DNA from: a virus
DNA length: 64,000 bases
Virus record (IMG/VR): IMGVR_UViG_3300043219_000566
Span: 1-64,000 of that record
Direction: 5' to 3' (one strand)
Part shown: one piece after another, positions 55,879 to 63,264 of the stretch
Position numbering within the stretch: position 1 is the first letter of the stretch
How the letters are laid out: each line of letters starts with the position of its first letter
Translations under genes and position numbers: made by a program
Notes under the pieces: model-generated
Databases searched by the model: none
What the model saw: only the letters and a program-made list of their open reading frames with translations
What the model was told of the DNA's origin: nothing

Positions 55879-56899
55879 GACTTGCCTCCGCTGCGGGAAG
55901 ATCGGGCCTCACCAAAACAGGCTTGAACCACAGCACCTTGGCCTGCGACCGACCTTTGCCGTACAGGACCGTGTGAAAATGACCGCGGCGCAGATGGCTA
56001 CGCGTCAGCTCTCCACGCTGCTCACCGGACTCGTCTCTCGCTGGACGCAGTGTACTGGGCAGCGAGATCTCCCGGCCCACCAGCCATCCGAACTTGCCGC
56101 GGTGCTTGGCCCGCTCGAATAGCTCCTCGCGCACATGCGGATCGGCGGAATGCCGGTAACGCTCAACATGCCGGTTCAGCACGTCAGCTTCGATTACCTT
56201 ATCGGCATTGGTCGCCAGCAAGCAAGTTCCCAGGGCCAGGCGAATCGCCGACATCAATGAAGCGTCGGAGATCGTGCGCCCCTTGTCCCAGTCATAGCGT
56301 TCCCGGCCCAGCCAGCGCTCCAGCACCGTCTCGAATAACTCGTCCTCGTCAGTGATCTCGATCACCTGGAAAGCCACGATCGGCAGCCGTTTACCAGCGT
56401 GGATCTGGAAGCCCTCGCCCCAGTCGAACCAGAAAATCAAGCGGCGCGTGTTGGGTAGCGCGGGCTCCAGTATCTCGCTGACGCGGCCCTTCTCGCCTGG
56501 GTAGATCTCGTCCACCAGGATGGCGCGCAGCATGTAACCCGCGTCGTCGCACAACGCAGGTATCTCTTCTTCGCCCAGCCGGAACAGAATAGTGGACAAC
56601 GGCGCATGCACGTATTTGCACGGCACCTTGATGTCGGTGTGAGACAGCATGCGTGTGATTGCTGAGTAGAGCTTGAAGTAAGGACAGCGCGCTCGGTACC
56701 AGTTGCCTTCGACGTGCGCCTGGTTGTAAGCCACGCATTCCATGGTGGCCGTGTAAGCGGGGTCCTTCTGCTTGGCCTGCGTGATCCGCGCCATGATGTC
56801 GAGTAGTAGCTGGCCGTAGAAGCGCAGCGGGTCGTCGGTCAAGGAGGACTGCTCGGCGCGCAGCGCCTGAAACTGCGTCAGCCAGTTATAGAACTTCAT
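55856..56899 (-). CDS. AcrVA2-superfamily-like protein (347 aa)
   Basis: The ATG at 56899 gives MKFYNWLTQFQALRAEQSSL. The C terminus has LTRSHLRRGHFHTVLYGKGR followed by AKVLWFKPVLV. It corresponds to the RPHxRRGHWHxYWxGxG...KVRWxPxxV end of AcrVA2 as I remember it. Upstream of this, a helical part (DASLMSAIRLALGTCLLATN) and YRHSADPHVREELFE precede it, in the same relative order. AcrVA2 proteins reduce Cas12a expression, but related proteins are widespread in phages with no defined role. The similarity is by eye and needs a profile search. Confidence 0.5.
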   Translation of the reverse strand: MKFYNWLTQFQALRAEQSSLTDDPLRFYGQLLLDIMARITQAKQKDPAYTATMECVAYNQAHVEGNWYRARCPYFKLYSAITRMLSHTDIKVPCKYVHAPLSTILFRLGEEEIPALCDDAGYMLRAILVDEIYPGEKGRVSEILEPALPNTRRLIFWFDWGEGFQIHAGKRLPIVAFQVIEITDEDELFETVLERWLGRERYDWDKGRTISDASLMSAIRLALGTCLLATNADKVIEADVLNRHVERYRHSADPHVREELFERAKHRGKFGWLVGREISLPSTLRPARDESGEQRGELTRSHLRRGHFHTVLYGKGRSQAKVLWFKPVLVRPDLPAAEASRGYKAKG

Positions 56900-56930
56900 G
56901 GCTCGGTTCCTCGCCCAGCGGTCGCCCCGG

Positions 56931-57248
56931 TCACTCGATGTCCTGGTCGAAAATGGAGCGAGCAAACTCGCGGAGCAGTTCCCATTGCCTATCGTCCAGT
57001 ACGATCGACGCGTGCGTAGCCAGGTCCTCGTGGTAGTCGTAGATGTCGAGTTGGAGAAGGCGCGGCTTAGCTGCGACGCCGTAAAACAGCTCTGTAGCGG
57101 TCAAGCGCGAGCGGATCTCGCTGGGGTTGTCTGGGCTGCCGATGTCTTGCACAACCACCATGGCCCCCTCGTCGCCGCAATCGAACGGCGCGGGGCGCGA
57201 GCAGACTAGGTCCAGAGGCGGGGTGGGTGAATCGTTCGAGTCGGACAT
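56931..57248 (-). CDS. Acidic hypothetical protein (105 aa)
   Basis: The ATG at 57248 has AGGAG upstream. MSDSNDSPTPPLDLVCSRPA opens a disordered lead. VAAKPRLLQLDIYDYHEDLA and LREFARSIFDQDIE follow, giving an acidic product overall. No motif is recognised. Confidence 0.55.
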   Translation of the reverse strand: MSDSNDSPTPPLDLVCSRPAPFDCGDEGAMVVVQDIGSPDNPSEIRSRLTATELFYGVAAKPRLLQLDIYDYHEDLATHASIVLDDRQWELLREFARSIFDQDIE

Positions 57249-57299
57249 GATAATCTCCTGAGCAAAATGGGCTTTGAGAAAGGCGTCATAGGCTCCTAG

Positions 57300-57326
57300 A
57301 AAAACGGCCGCGCCCGAGAGCGCGGC
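57300..57326 (-). terminator. Intrinsic terminator
   Basis: Stem GCCGCGC / GCGCGGC (57307-57313, 57320-57326) followed on the minus strand by CGTTTTT. It lies 35 bp past the stop of the upstream gene. Confidence 0.7.
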
Positions 57327-57360
57327 TGCCATGATACGGGGTAGTGGACTGCGGTCGCGC

Positions 57361-57636
57361 CTACGGGTCGCGCGGACTGGAATCGAAATCCTGGCAAGAA
57401 CGGGGCGCACCGGGCTTTTGTTCCTCGGCAGAAGCTGCGCAAGGCTGGATCGCCTTCGTAGCAACGTGCGTCAGATACAGCAAAGCACCCGTGCCCACGC
57501 ACTCCAGAACTTCTTCGCTCTTGCGCATAAACACCTCCTGGAAAAGAGCGTTGTCGGGACAGTCAAATACTGGAGTAGATACTCTGATCGGGTCGTGATC
57601 GACAGGCTCAATGATCAGTTCTACGCGTGCTTTCAT
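57361..57636 (-). CDS. Hypothetical protein (91 aa)
   Basis: The ATG at 57636 follows AAGGAGAACC. MKARVELIIEPVDHDPIRVS is beta-rich, followed by a helical part (NALFQEVFMRKSEEVLECVG) and a tail with several Pro. A long noncoding leader with a candidate promoter precedes it. Function unknown. Confidence 0.55.
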   Translation of the reverse strand: MKARVELIIEPVDHDPIRVSTPVFDCPDNALFQEVFMRKSEEVLECVGTGALLYLTHVATKAIQPCAASAEEQKPGAPRSCQDFDSSPRDP

Positions 57637-57877
57637 TTCGGTTCTCCTTCGGAGTGTGTGTAGAAAAAAGCAGGGCGGCGTCGGCGAGGCGTCGGGGGAA
57701 AACGCCTGCTGCCGAGCTGCCGCCCGCGGTCTGCTGAAGCTGGCTCGCGCGTCGTTCGAGTCAGCTCCACAAGAGTGTTGGACGTGCCAAAGCGTCGAGT
57801 TCAGCAACGCCGACCCACGTGTGGGATACTTGACTGTACAATTGTTGAGTTCTGAGTCAACCCCGGTAACAAAATTT
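57637..57877. other. Noncoding leader region, about 240 bp
   Basis: No ORF with a ribosome-binding site is seen on the minus strand. It starts near the candidate promoter at 57833 and runs to the gene at 57636, giving a 5' leader of about 190 bases. GC-rich arms near 57670-57720 can fold. It could hold a regulatory element or small RNA; nothing is certain. Confidence 0.35.
57833..57860 (-). promoter_or_regulatory. Candidate sigma70-type promoter
   Basis: Minus strand TTGACT (57855-57860), 16 bases, TACAGT (57833-57838). The -35 box matches well and the -10 box moderately. It would transcribe the leader and the gene at 57636. Confidence 0.4.
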
Positions 57878-58201
57878 TTAGCTATCGAGCACTTGCACAG
57901 CGTGCTGCAACTCGTGCCCGGGTGCGCTCGTGAACACGGCGTTGTTGAAAGTTGCGTCGCGTTTGAGCAGGGGGTCAGCGAACGGGAAGTCATCGGGCGG
58001 CAATGCCGCAGGTTCTTCCAGAATCTGTAGCGGAAACGCAGCCGGTTGAGCAGTGTTGGGCCGAGTTACGAACTGGCGCGACTGGCATTGTGCTCGGCCG
58101 CCAGCCAAAGCCCGCTGGGCTTCGTCTCGGTCGGCAGCGTCGGCTACGTAGATCTCTTGGTACACCGCAGGAAGAGTTCGGATCATTTTGAAGCTAGGCA
58201 T
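57878..58201 (-). CDS. Hypothetical protein (107 aa)
   Basis: Starts MPSFKMIRTLPAVYQEIYVA and contains QAAFPLQILEEP-like Pro/Ala turns and DDFPFADPLLKRDATFNNAV. No motif is recognised. It ends just before the candidate promoter. Confidence 0.5.
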   Translation of the reverse strand: MPSFKMIRTLPAVYQEIYVADAADRDEAQRALAGGRAQCQSRQFVTRPNTAQPAAFPLQILEEPAALPPDDFPFADPLLKRDATFNNAVFTSAPGHELQHAVQVLDS

Positions 58202-58212
58202 GAGCTTCTCCG

Positions 58213-58803
58213 TTACGCAGTTAGCACAACGTAATTCGGCGTCAGAAAGCGCTTGTTAGCCCGCGCCAACACGGAGCGCATGAAGCTCCGGATCTCTGGC
58301 AAACGCTGCGCGAGGTCGCGGAGGATATTGAGATTCTCGTTTACCACCCAGCGGAACCGCGTCAGCATCTCAGCTAGCCCGTCGTCCGGAGACCGGTCGA
58401 CCAGAATGAGGTTGTCCTCCATCCAGTCGAGCGTGGCCCGGACGCGCACATAGAACATGACTGCGTCATGCGCGCATACGCTGCCGCGCCGCAGAGCTTC
58501 CAGGTAGATCTCCAGGCTGGGCGTCAAGAAGCACTTGAGCGCTAACCGGATCAGCTGGCCACGGTTCATCAAGGAGACTTGCGCATCTACCTGGTCGTAC
58601 AGGTAGCGGTTCACTCCGAACAAGCGCGCAGTTGCCAGCGTCTCGACGAAGTGCCAAAGCGGCTCCAACTCGGAAACGCGGAACTTGCGTCGGCCACGGT
58701 GAAACGCGCAAATCTCGCGATACGCGGTCACTAGACGCTCAGCGTAATGAATCGCAGGCGCAGGACCTCCGTCCCGAAACTGGTCGCATCGGATGTAACT
58801 CAT
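58213..58803 (-). CDS. Hypothetical helical protein (196 aa)
   Basis: The ATG at 58803 gives MSYIRCDQFRDGGPAPAIHY. The body is nearly all helix with regular Leu/Arg spacing (RLALKCFLTPSLEIYLEALR, WMEDNLILVDRSPDDGLAEM). No catalytic motif is evident. It lies 11 bp upstream of the next gene. Confidence 0.6.
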   Translation of the reverse strand: MSYIRCDQFRDGGPAPAIHYAERLVTAYREICAFHRGRRKFRVSELEPLWHFVETLATARLFGVNRYLYDQVDAQVSLMNRGQLIRLALKCFLTPSLEIYLEALRRGSVCAHDAVMFYVRVRATLDWMEDNLILVDRSPDDGLAEMLTRFRWVVNENLNILRDLAQRLPEIRSFMRSVLARANKRFLTPNYVVLTA

Positions 58804-58869
58804 ACAGAACTCTCGACTACACCTCGTTTGAGAGGTGTGCTGCAAAACGTCAGAGGGCGTAACGCGTCC

Positions 58870-59739
58870 CTAATAGCGCTCGTCTACCTGCTCTGGGTCG
58901 AGCTTAGCTGAGTCGACGGACACGTCTTGTTCGGCTCCTGGCGGCGGGGCAGTCGGTGCTTTGAACGGCGGCGCGGACGGCGGCAGCTCAGGGGGTGCGG
59001 ACGGCGGAACTGCTTCTTCCGCCGCCCGCGGCTCTGGAGAAACATTCGTGTTGTCCGCCGGGAGCGGTTCCTCGGTCGGCACGTTCTCTGGCGAAGAAAC
59101 CGGCAGACTCGTGGTCTCGACGGGGGCCTCCACGGGCTCTGCCGTCCGAGCGGTGGACACGTCAGCGCGCAGCACGGAGGAAGTCGCCCCTGTCCGAGCG
59201 ATGAACAAGCTGCCATGACGCTGCAGACTGAGTTGCGACATGTGCTGGGTCAGGATGTCTTCCAGCTGCGTAGCGGTGGCATCGCTGCACTGGTGAGCGA
59301 CGAAGATCGCGCCCTCGGACAGCAAAGGCACCAGCAAGTCGACGATAGCTTGAAGCCGATGCGTGGGATAGCGATCGGCGCGCAGAAGTCGGATCAGGTC
59401 GTACTGCTGACGAGTGATTGTGGCGTGCAACCCGGTCAGCATAATCCGGCGATGCTTGTGGCGGGGGCTAGGAACCACGACTCCGTCCGGGCAGCCCGCG
59501 GCCTTGAGTTCCTCGACGAAGATCTTCGTGAAGCGGTGCTTGGGCACGGCTACACGGCTGGCAGCGCGGTTGGAGTGGTTCAGCAACGTCAGCGCCGTCA
59601 AGTCTGCGCCAACGTCCAGGAAAACCGGATTGTCCAGTTCGCCCAGCAGCTCCTCGATCTGGTACAGCTCCTGCATCGGAACGAGATCCGGCTGAATGAC
59701 GGCCCAACGCTTGTACAGCGTAATTGCGTTTTGGTTCAT
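58870..59739 (-). CDS. Methyltransferase-fold-like protein with a Pro-rich tail (289 aa)
   Basis: Residues about 37-55 (NPVFLDVGADLTALTLLNHS) resemble the first strand and Gly-rich turn of a Rossmann methyltransferase. SPRHKHRRIMLTGLHATITR and GAIFVAHQCSDATATQ follow. From about 195 the tail is Pro/Glu/Ala/Thr-rich (VPTEEPLPADNTNVSPEPRA), with repeats of PPSAPPELPPSAPP, so probably disordered. No substrate can be proposed; the methyltransferase call is weak. Confidence 0.4.
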   Translation of the reverse strand: MNQNAITLYKRWAVIQPDLVPMQELYQIEELLGELDNPVFLDVGADLTALTLLNHSNRAASRVAVPKHRFTKIFVEELKAAGCPDGVVVPSPRHKHRRIMLTGLHATITRQQYDLIRLLRADRYPTHRLQAIVDLLVPLLSEGAIFVAHQCSDATATQLEDILTQHMSQLSLQRHGSLFIARTGATSSVLRADVSTARTAEPVEAPVETTSLPVSSPENVPTEEPLPADNTNVSPEPRAAEEAVPPSAPPELPPSAPPFKAPTAPPPGAEQDVSVDSAKLDPEQVDERY

Positions 59740-59814
59740 AACCGTGTTCTCCGTCGGAGTTAGGGCTGCATTGTGAACTTTTTCGCCGTGCGCTGCAAGT
59801 CGAGCCCTACGAAT

Positions 59815-59828
59815 CGTAGCGCGCTACG
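59815..59828. repeat. Recurrent palindrome CGTAGCGCGCTACG (copy 7)
   Basis: Perfect 14-bp palindrome in the noncoding gap between the gene ending at 59833 and the one starting at 59739; the only intergenic copy. Confidence 0.7.
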
Positions 59829-59832
59829 CAGT

Positions 59833-60081
59833 TCAGCAACCGAGATCCCATATGCTGCGGGTGCCGTAACCGTGTTCGGTGCCCTCGGCTAAGTACACCA
59901 CGTTCTCTCGGGTAGCGTTAGTGCCACTGGGCTTGAAGTGCTCGTCCAAGTCGGTACAAGGCGCAATAATCTCGACGCCGTATTCGATCGGGTGACGTGC
60001 TTGAGACATGATGCGCAGCTTCGCATCAGGGTCTTGGTCCTGAAGAATTTCCAGTGCTTCCCTCACGGTCATGTCGGGCAT
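59833..60081 (-). CDS. Small acidic protein (82 aa)
   Basis: The ATG at 60081 follows AGGAGAAG. MPDMTVREALEILQDQDPDA is followed by KLRIMSQARHPIEYGVEIIA and CTDLDEHFKPSG. The TVREALEILQDxDPDAxL pattern is typical of small phage proteins of unknown role. The C terminus ends at 59833, just upstream of palindrome copy 7. Confidence 0.6.
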   Translation of the reverse strand: MPDMTVREALEILQDQDPDAKLRIMSQARHPIEYGVEIIAPCTDLDEHFKPSGTNATRENVVYLAEGTEHGYGTRSIWDLGC

Positions 60082-60116
60082 AGCTCGCTTCTCCTGTTCG
60101 AGTTTGGACAGTCGAT

Positions 60117-60353
60117 TCAGCCCGCCTGGTCCTCTTCGTTGAGCATTCCCATCTCTGTTCCATCCGTGCTGGGAACGCCCGAGAGTAGGCCGGGAGCGCG
60201 AGCTGGCCTGCCAGTGTGTTCCGTTCCACGTCTTGCGAGCGTTCGCACCGGGGCTGACTTGGCTCGGTTTCCGCACCGACACTTCCGACAGGTCAAGTTC
60301 TCGCTTGCCTCCATCGGAGCCATTGGTTCACTACATTCTACGCACTCGCTCAT
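60117..60353 (-). CDS. Zinc-ribbon protein (78 aa)
   Basis: Starts MSECVECSEPMAPMEASENL and continues TCRKCRCGNRAKSAPVR, a CxxC...CxxCxC site followed by a basic linker and an acidic tail. It is the gene before the small acidic protein, 35 bp away. A nucleic-acid-binding role is plausible. Length and start are well supported. Confidence 0.6.
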   Translation of the reverse strand: MSECVECSEPMAPMEASENLTCRKCRCGNRAKSAPVRTLARRGTEHTGRPARAPGLLSGVPSTDGTEMGMLNEEDQAG

Positions 60354-60625
60354 TACTGTTCTCCTGGTTATTCACGTAGTTCATAGCCTAACACGATCTT
60401 GCTTCATCGGCTGCTTAACAGTTTCAGGAACCACCGTTAGCTCTTTGGTTTGGCCCCGCTTTCTCTGGCGAGGACAACGGCGAAGCCCGCCGAAGGCGGG
60501 AGCGCCGGTAGACACTACTACCCTAAAGGGTAGTAGTAGCTACGGTCACAAACGTCTAACTCACGTAGGTTACGCTAGAAAACCGGCTGTAAGTGCTTGT
60601 CAGCGCGTGTGTTGTAACCGCGTGT
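60354..60625. other. Noncoding region with two hairpins
   Basis: About 270 bp with no supported gene. A perfect 11-bp inverted repeat ACTACTACCCT / AGGGTAGTAGT (60514-60537) and a CCCGCC/GGCGGG hairpin with a short loop (60487-60501) lie close together, 90-140 bp past the stop of the zinc-finger gene at 60626. They could be a terminator pair or an operator. The region may also hold a promoter for the zinc-ribbon gene. Confidence 0.4.
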
Positions 60626-61414
60626 TCACTTCATGACGTGAAAGCGGAACGCTCGGTTCCAGTCGACTACCCAGCGGCCGACGGTCCAATCGACGTCGAT
60701 CCAGCCGGGACAGTACCTCAGTGCGCCGAGCGCTTGAGCAGGAGGTAGGTGGAGCCGCTCCAACGAGTGAGGAGCAACCATATCGGGGTCGTCTCGCATC
60801 TGTCCCCGCAGATCCGGTACGCGGGGACCGATAACGCAGAACTGGTGAAAGTACCGCGCCACCTTGTTCTCGACCTCGACCCAGAGACGGCTGGCATGAA
60901 GCCCAGTCACGCCGGAGAGATGCGGCAGCAACCGCTTCCGCACGTAGGCGCACGGGTAGTGGCGGGTCTGTAATGCACGCACCTCGTCCAGCACAGCATC
61001 TTCGACGATCTCGATTTGCCAAGACAGCAGAATCAACTCGTCGGTATCAGCCCAGGCTTTGATCCGGGGCAACAGCCGCCGAATGTAGCGGTAGTAGCAG
61101 TAGGGGCAGAAACGATCTCCGCACGAGTAGCGTGCGTTCGGCCGGTTCAGCTTGACCCCGGCTACACGACAGTTGCGCATCTGATGGGCTCGCTGCTCCG
61201 ACAAGTGCTCGGATTTCTCAGCAGACGTGACGTACTGGTTCCACCGGTAACGAGCTGCGGCAAACTGCCCGGCTAGTTCCCGACGATCGCTCTGAACGGC
61301 TACAGCCTTCACCCAGCCGCGTGCTTTGTCGCTTCCCAGGGAGCCATAGACGAGCGAGTACGCGATAGAGTCGGCCCAGGACTGCTCCCAGACTTTCTGG
61401 ACCCTCGTTAGCAT
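60626..61414 (-). CDS. Zinc-finger protein resembling the N-terminal part of plasmid replication proteins (262 aa)
   Basis: GGAGGACC precedes the ATG at 61414. The central motif YSCGDRFCPYCYYRYIRRLL (about 96-115) matches the C-x3-RFCPxC-x3-R pattern found near the start of rolling-circle replication initiators and related zinc proteins. The HUH motif that would mark a nickase is not seen, and a tyrosine nucleophile cannot be identified. The second half has SRLWVEVENKVARYFHQFCV. It may bind DNA without nicking. Coupled genes upstream also carry Cys-rich segments. Confidence 0.45.
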   Translation of the reverse strand: MLTRVQKVWEQSWADSIAYSLVYGSLGSDKARGWVKAVAVQSDRRELAGQFAAARYRWNQYVTSAEKSEHLSEQRAHQMRNCRVAGVKLNRPNARYSCGDRFCPYCYYRYIRRLLPRIKAWADTDELILLSWQIEIVEDAVLDEVRALQTRHYPCAYVRKRLLPHLSGVTGLHASRLWVEVENKVARYFHQFCVIGPRVPDLRGQMRDDPDMVAPHSLERLHLPPAQALGALRYCPGWIDVDWTVGRWVVDWNRAFRFHVMK

Positions 61415-61458
61415 CGGTCCTCCATGACGTGGCTTCTACCGTTTTGGGGCACAGGACG

Positions 61459-63264
61459 TCAACCGGACTTGCCGAACAGCAACTCCAACTGCTCGGGGCG
61501 CGAGCGCTCAGGGCGCGGACGACGGCGCACGGTTTCACGAGCAGCTAGGACGCCAAGTGTGCGCAGCGCATGGAGATAGCTCGCTACGGAGTAGAACCGC
61601 GAGTACTCGGCGCGATCTCCCGCTACTAATCTCAGCTCGTTGTTTTCGGCATGCCGGTCGAACTCGATCACCAGGCTCATCACCTGCGAGCGAATATGAC
61701 TGCTGCCAGACAACTCGATGCGCTTGTTGCGCGGGTAGCACCCACCGCATGACTCGGCGTAGCCGATGGAATCGTAGCTCATGCTGAAAGTACGGTCGAA
61801 CAGTAGCAGCATGGGGTATGAATCGTGCAGCAGATTGGCAATTGCCAGATGCACCTGCGGAGAAACAAAAGCCGTCCACGTCAAGTCGTCCCAGTCGCGC
61901 ACGACCGGAAGACTGACTAGCTGCGTCCACTGCCGATAGCTGACGACCACGAAGTCGCTGGAGATCTTCTGGGTGTCTTTCTGCAGCACGACACACTGCC
62001 GCGCGGATTTGGCCGCGTCCGAGAACTCGACGTTCGTCATTCGCGCCTCGGAAGTATCGACCGTTTTGGTATCCAGCGGGCGACAGGTCCGCCAAGGCGC
62101 GCGCAGGTTTTTCATCCACGGGAAAAGCGGAATCAGCTGCTCGACGTCGATGCTGCCGCGAGAAGAACCCACCTCGCGCAACACCTGGTACTGCCAGGGC
62201 TCGATACCCGTGCGCCGCTTGTCGATTGCGCATTGAACTTCATTTGCGAGCGCAGGGCCACGGCAACGGTCAGGGCGCGTGCCGCAATCGTAACGACCGT
62301 AGTGGAGAGGATCTCTGTTATTGCTGTAAAGGAAGCACGACGGGCAGAGCAGTCGGCGAAGCCGCCGGAGTCGCCCGCCCTGTTGCGCAGATAAACTCCG
62401 AGCTTCCCGCAGACTCTCGTTGTTTTCCACATCGTTGCTGAGGTTATTGGCCAGGTAGGGCTCGAAGTGCATCCGCAATATAGCAGTTCGCGGCTCGCCG
62501 TACGTTTGGCTCGGCAACAAAGCCTCCAACAACGGCTCGGCGCAAGTGAGCATTTTCGGAAACAGATCTGTCCCAGCGATGCAGTTGTACGTCATAAACT
62601 GACACTCGCCGATCGACCAGTTTATCCGCCGCGGGCAGCTCTGCATGCACACGTCTCGGTAAGTAAGTATTCGAGACTGGTGCGCAACAATGGTGCGGCG
62701 CGGATAGATCACATCGACTGCCTTAGCCTCGTGCGCACGAGCTGTACGTACTGCGCGACGCCACCAGTGCGCAGAACTGATTCGGCGGCCGTAGACGTAA
62801 TAAGCCCGGAAATCGGACTGGTTGTAACCACCCGGCTGGATGAGCAGCCGCGCCGCCGCGGCTAATATCGGCAACGGGTAGATGTGTACAGCTAGTTCGT
62901 TGGGATCTGCTCGCAAATCGTAGTGGGTGTGCTGATCCATGTTGCTGCGCGGCAGCACGAAAACCGCGGCGTTGACGAGCTTTTCCCAAGGAATCCGGTC
63001 TAACTCCTCCTTCTTGATGTAAGTTACGCCCAGTTCCCCGCGAGACAAGCCAGCTCCCAGCGCAGTGCGGAGCAGCGGAAAAATATCCTTTACCGGCTGG
63101 TGGTCTTCGATCTCGACGCACGTGTTTTTTAGATCTACGAGATCGTTCACAACCGGCAACGTTAGCGGGTTGCTGTTGGGTCCCCGAACACAAGTCGACA
63201 TGCTCCAGCTGCGCTTGTCCATACTAGCCAGAGGCAAGCACGTCCAAATAGGAAATCGGCTCAT
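61459..63264 (-). CDS. Large hypothetical protein with zinc-like Cys clusters (601 aa)
   Basis: The ATG at 63264 overlaps the upstream stop (ATGA); the frame is open further upstream only as a shadow. The product begins MSRFPIWTCLPLASMDKRSW. A central LLCPSCFLYSNNRDPLHYGR followed by CGTRPDRCRG gives CxxC...C...C, and near the end YAESCGGCYPRNKRIEL adds another CxxC. A region around 185-260 has basic and aromatic motifs (GRRISSAHWWRRAVRTARAH). No family is recognised. It lies in the same operon as the Rep-like zinc-finger gene. Confidence 0.55.
   Translation of the reverse strand: MSRFPIWTCLPLASMDKRSWSMSTCVRGPNSNPLTLPVVNDLVDLKNTCVEIEDHQPVKDIFPLLRTALGAGLSRGELGVTYIKKEELDRIPWEKLVNAAVFVLPRSNMDQHTHYDLRADPNELAVHIYPLPILAAAARLLIQPGGYNQSDFRAYYVYGRRISSAHWWRRAVRTARAHEAKAVDVIYPRRTIVAHQSRILTYRDVCMQSCPRRINWSIGECQFMTYNCIAGTDLFPKMLTCAEPLLEALLPSQTYGEPRTAILRMHFEPYLANNLSNDVENNESLREARSLSAQQGGRLRRLRRLLCPSCFLYSNNRDPLHYGRYDCGTRPDRCRGPALANEVQCAIDKRRTGIEPWQYQVLREVGSSRGSIDVEQLIPLFPWMKNLRAPWRTCRPLDTKTVDTSEARMTNVEFSDAAKSARQCVVLQKDTQKISSDFVVVSYRQWTQLVSLPVVRDWDDLTWTAFVSPQVHLAIANLLHDSYPMLLLFDRTFSMSYDSIGYAESCGGCYPRNKRIELSGSSHIRSQVMSLVIEFDRHAENNELRLVAGDRAEYSRFYSVASYLHALRTLGVLAARETVRRRPRPERSRPEQLELLFGKSG

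Noticed and set aside
57720-57780. tRNA-like gttcgagtc motif
   Set aside because: The flanking bases do not form a 5-bp T-stem and no other arm fits.
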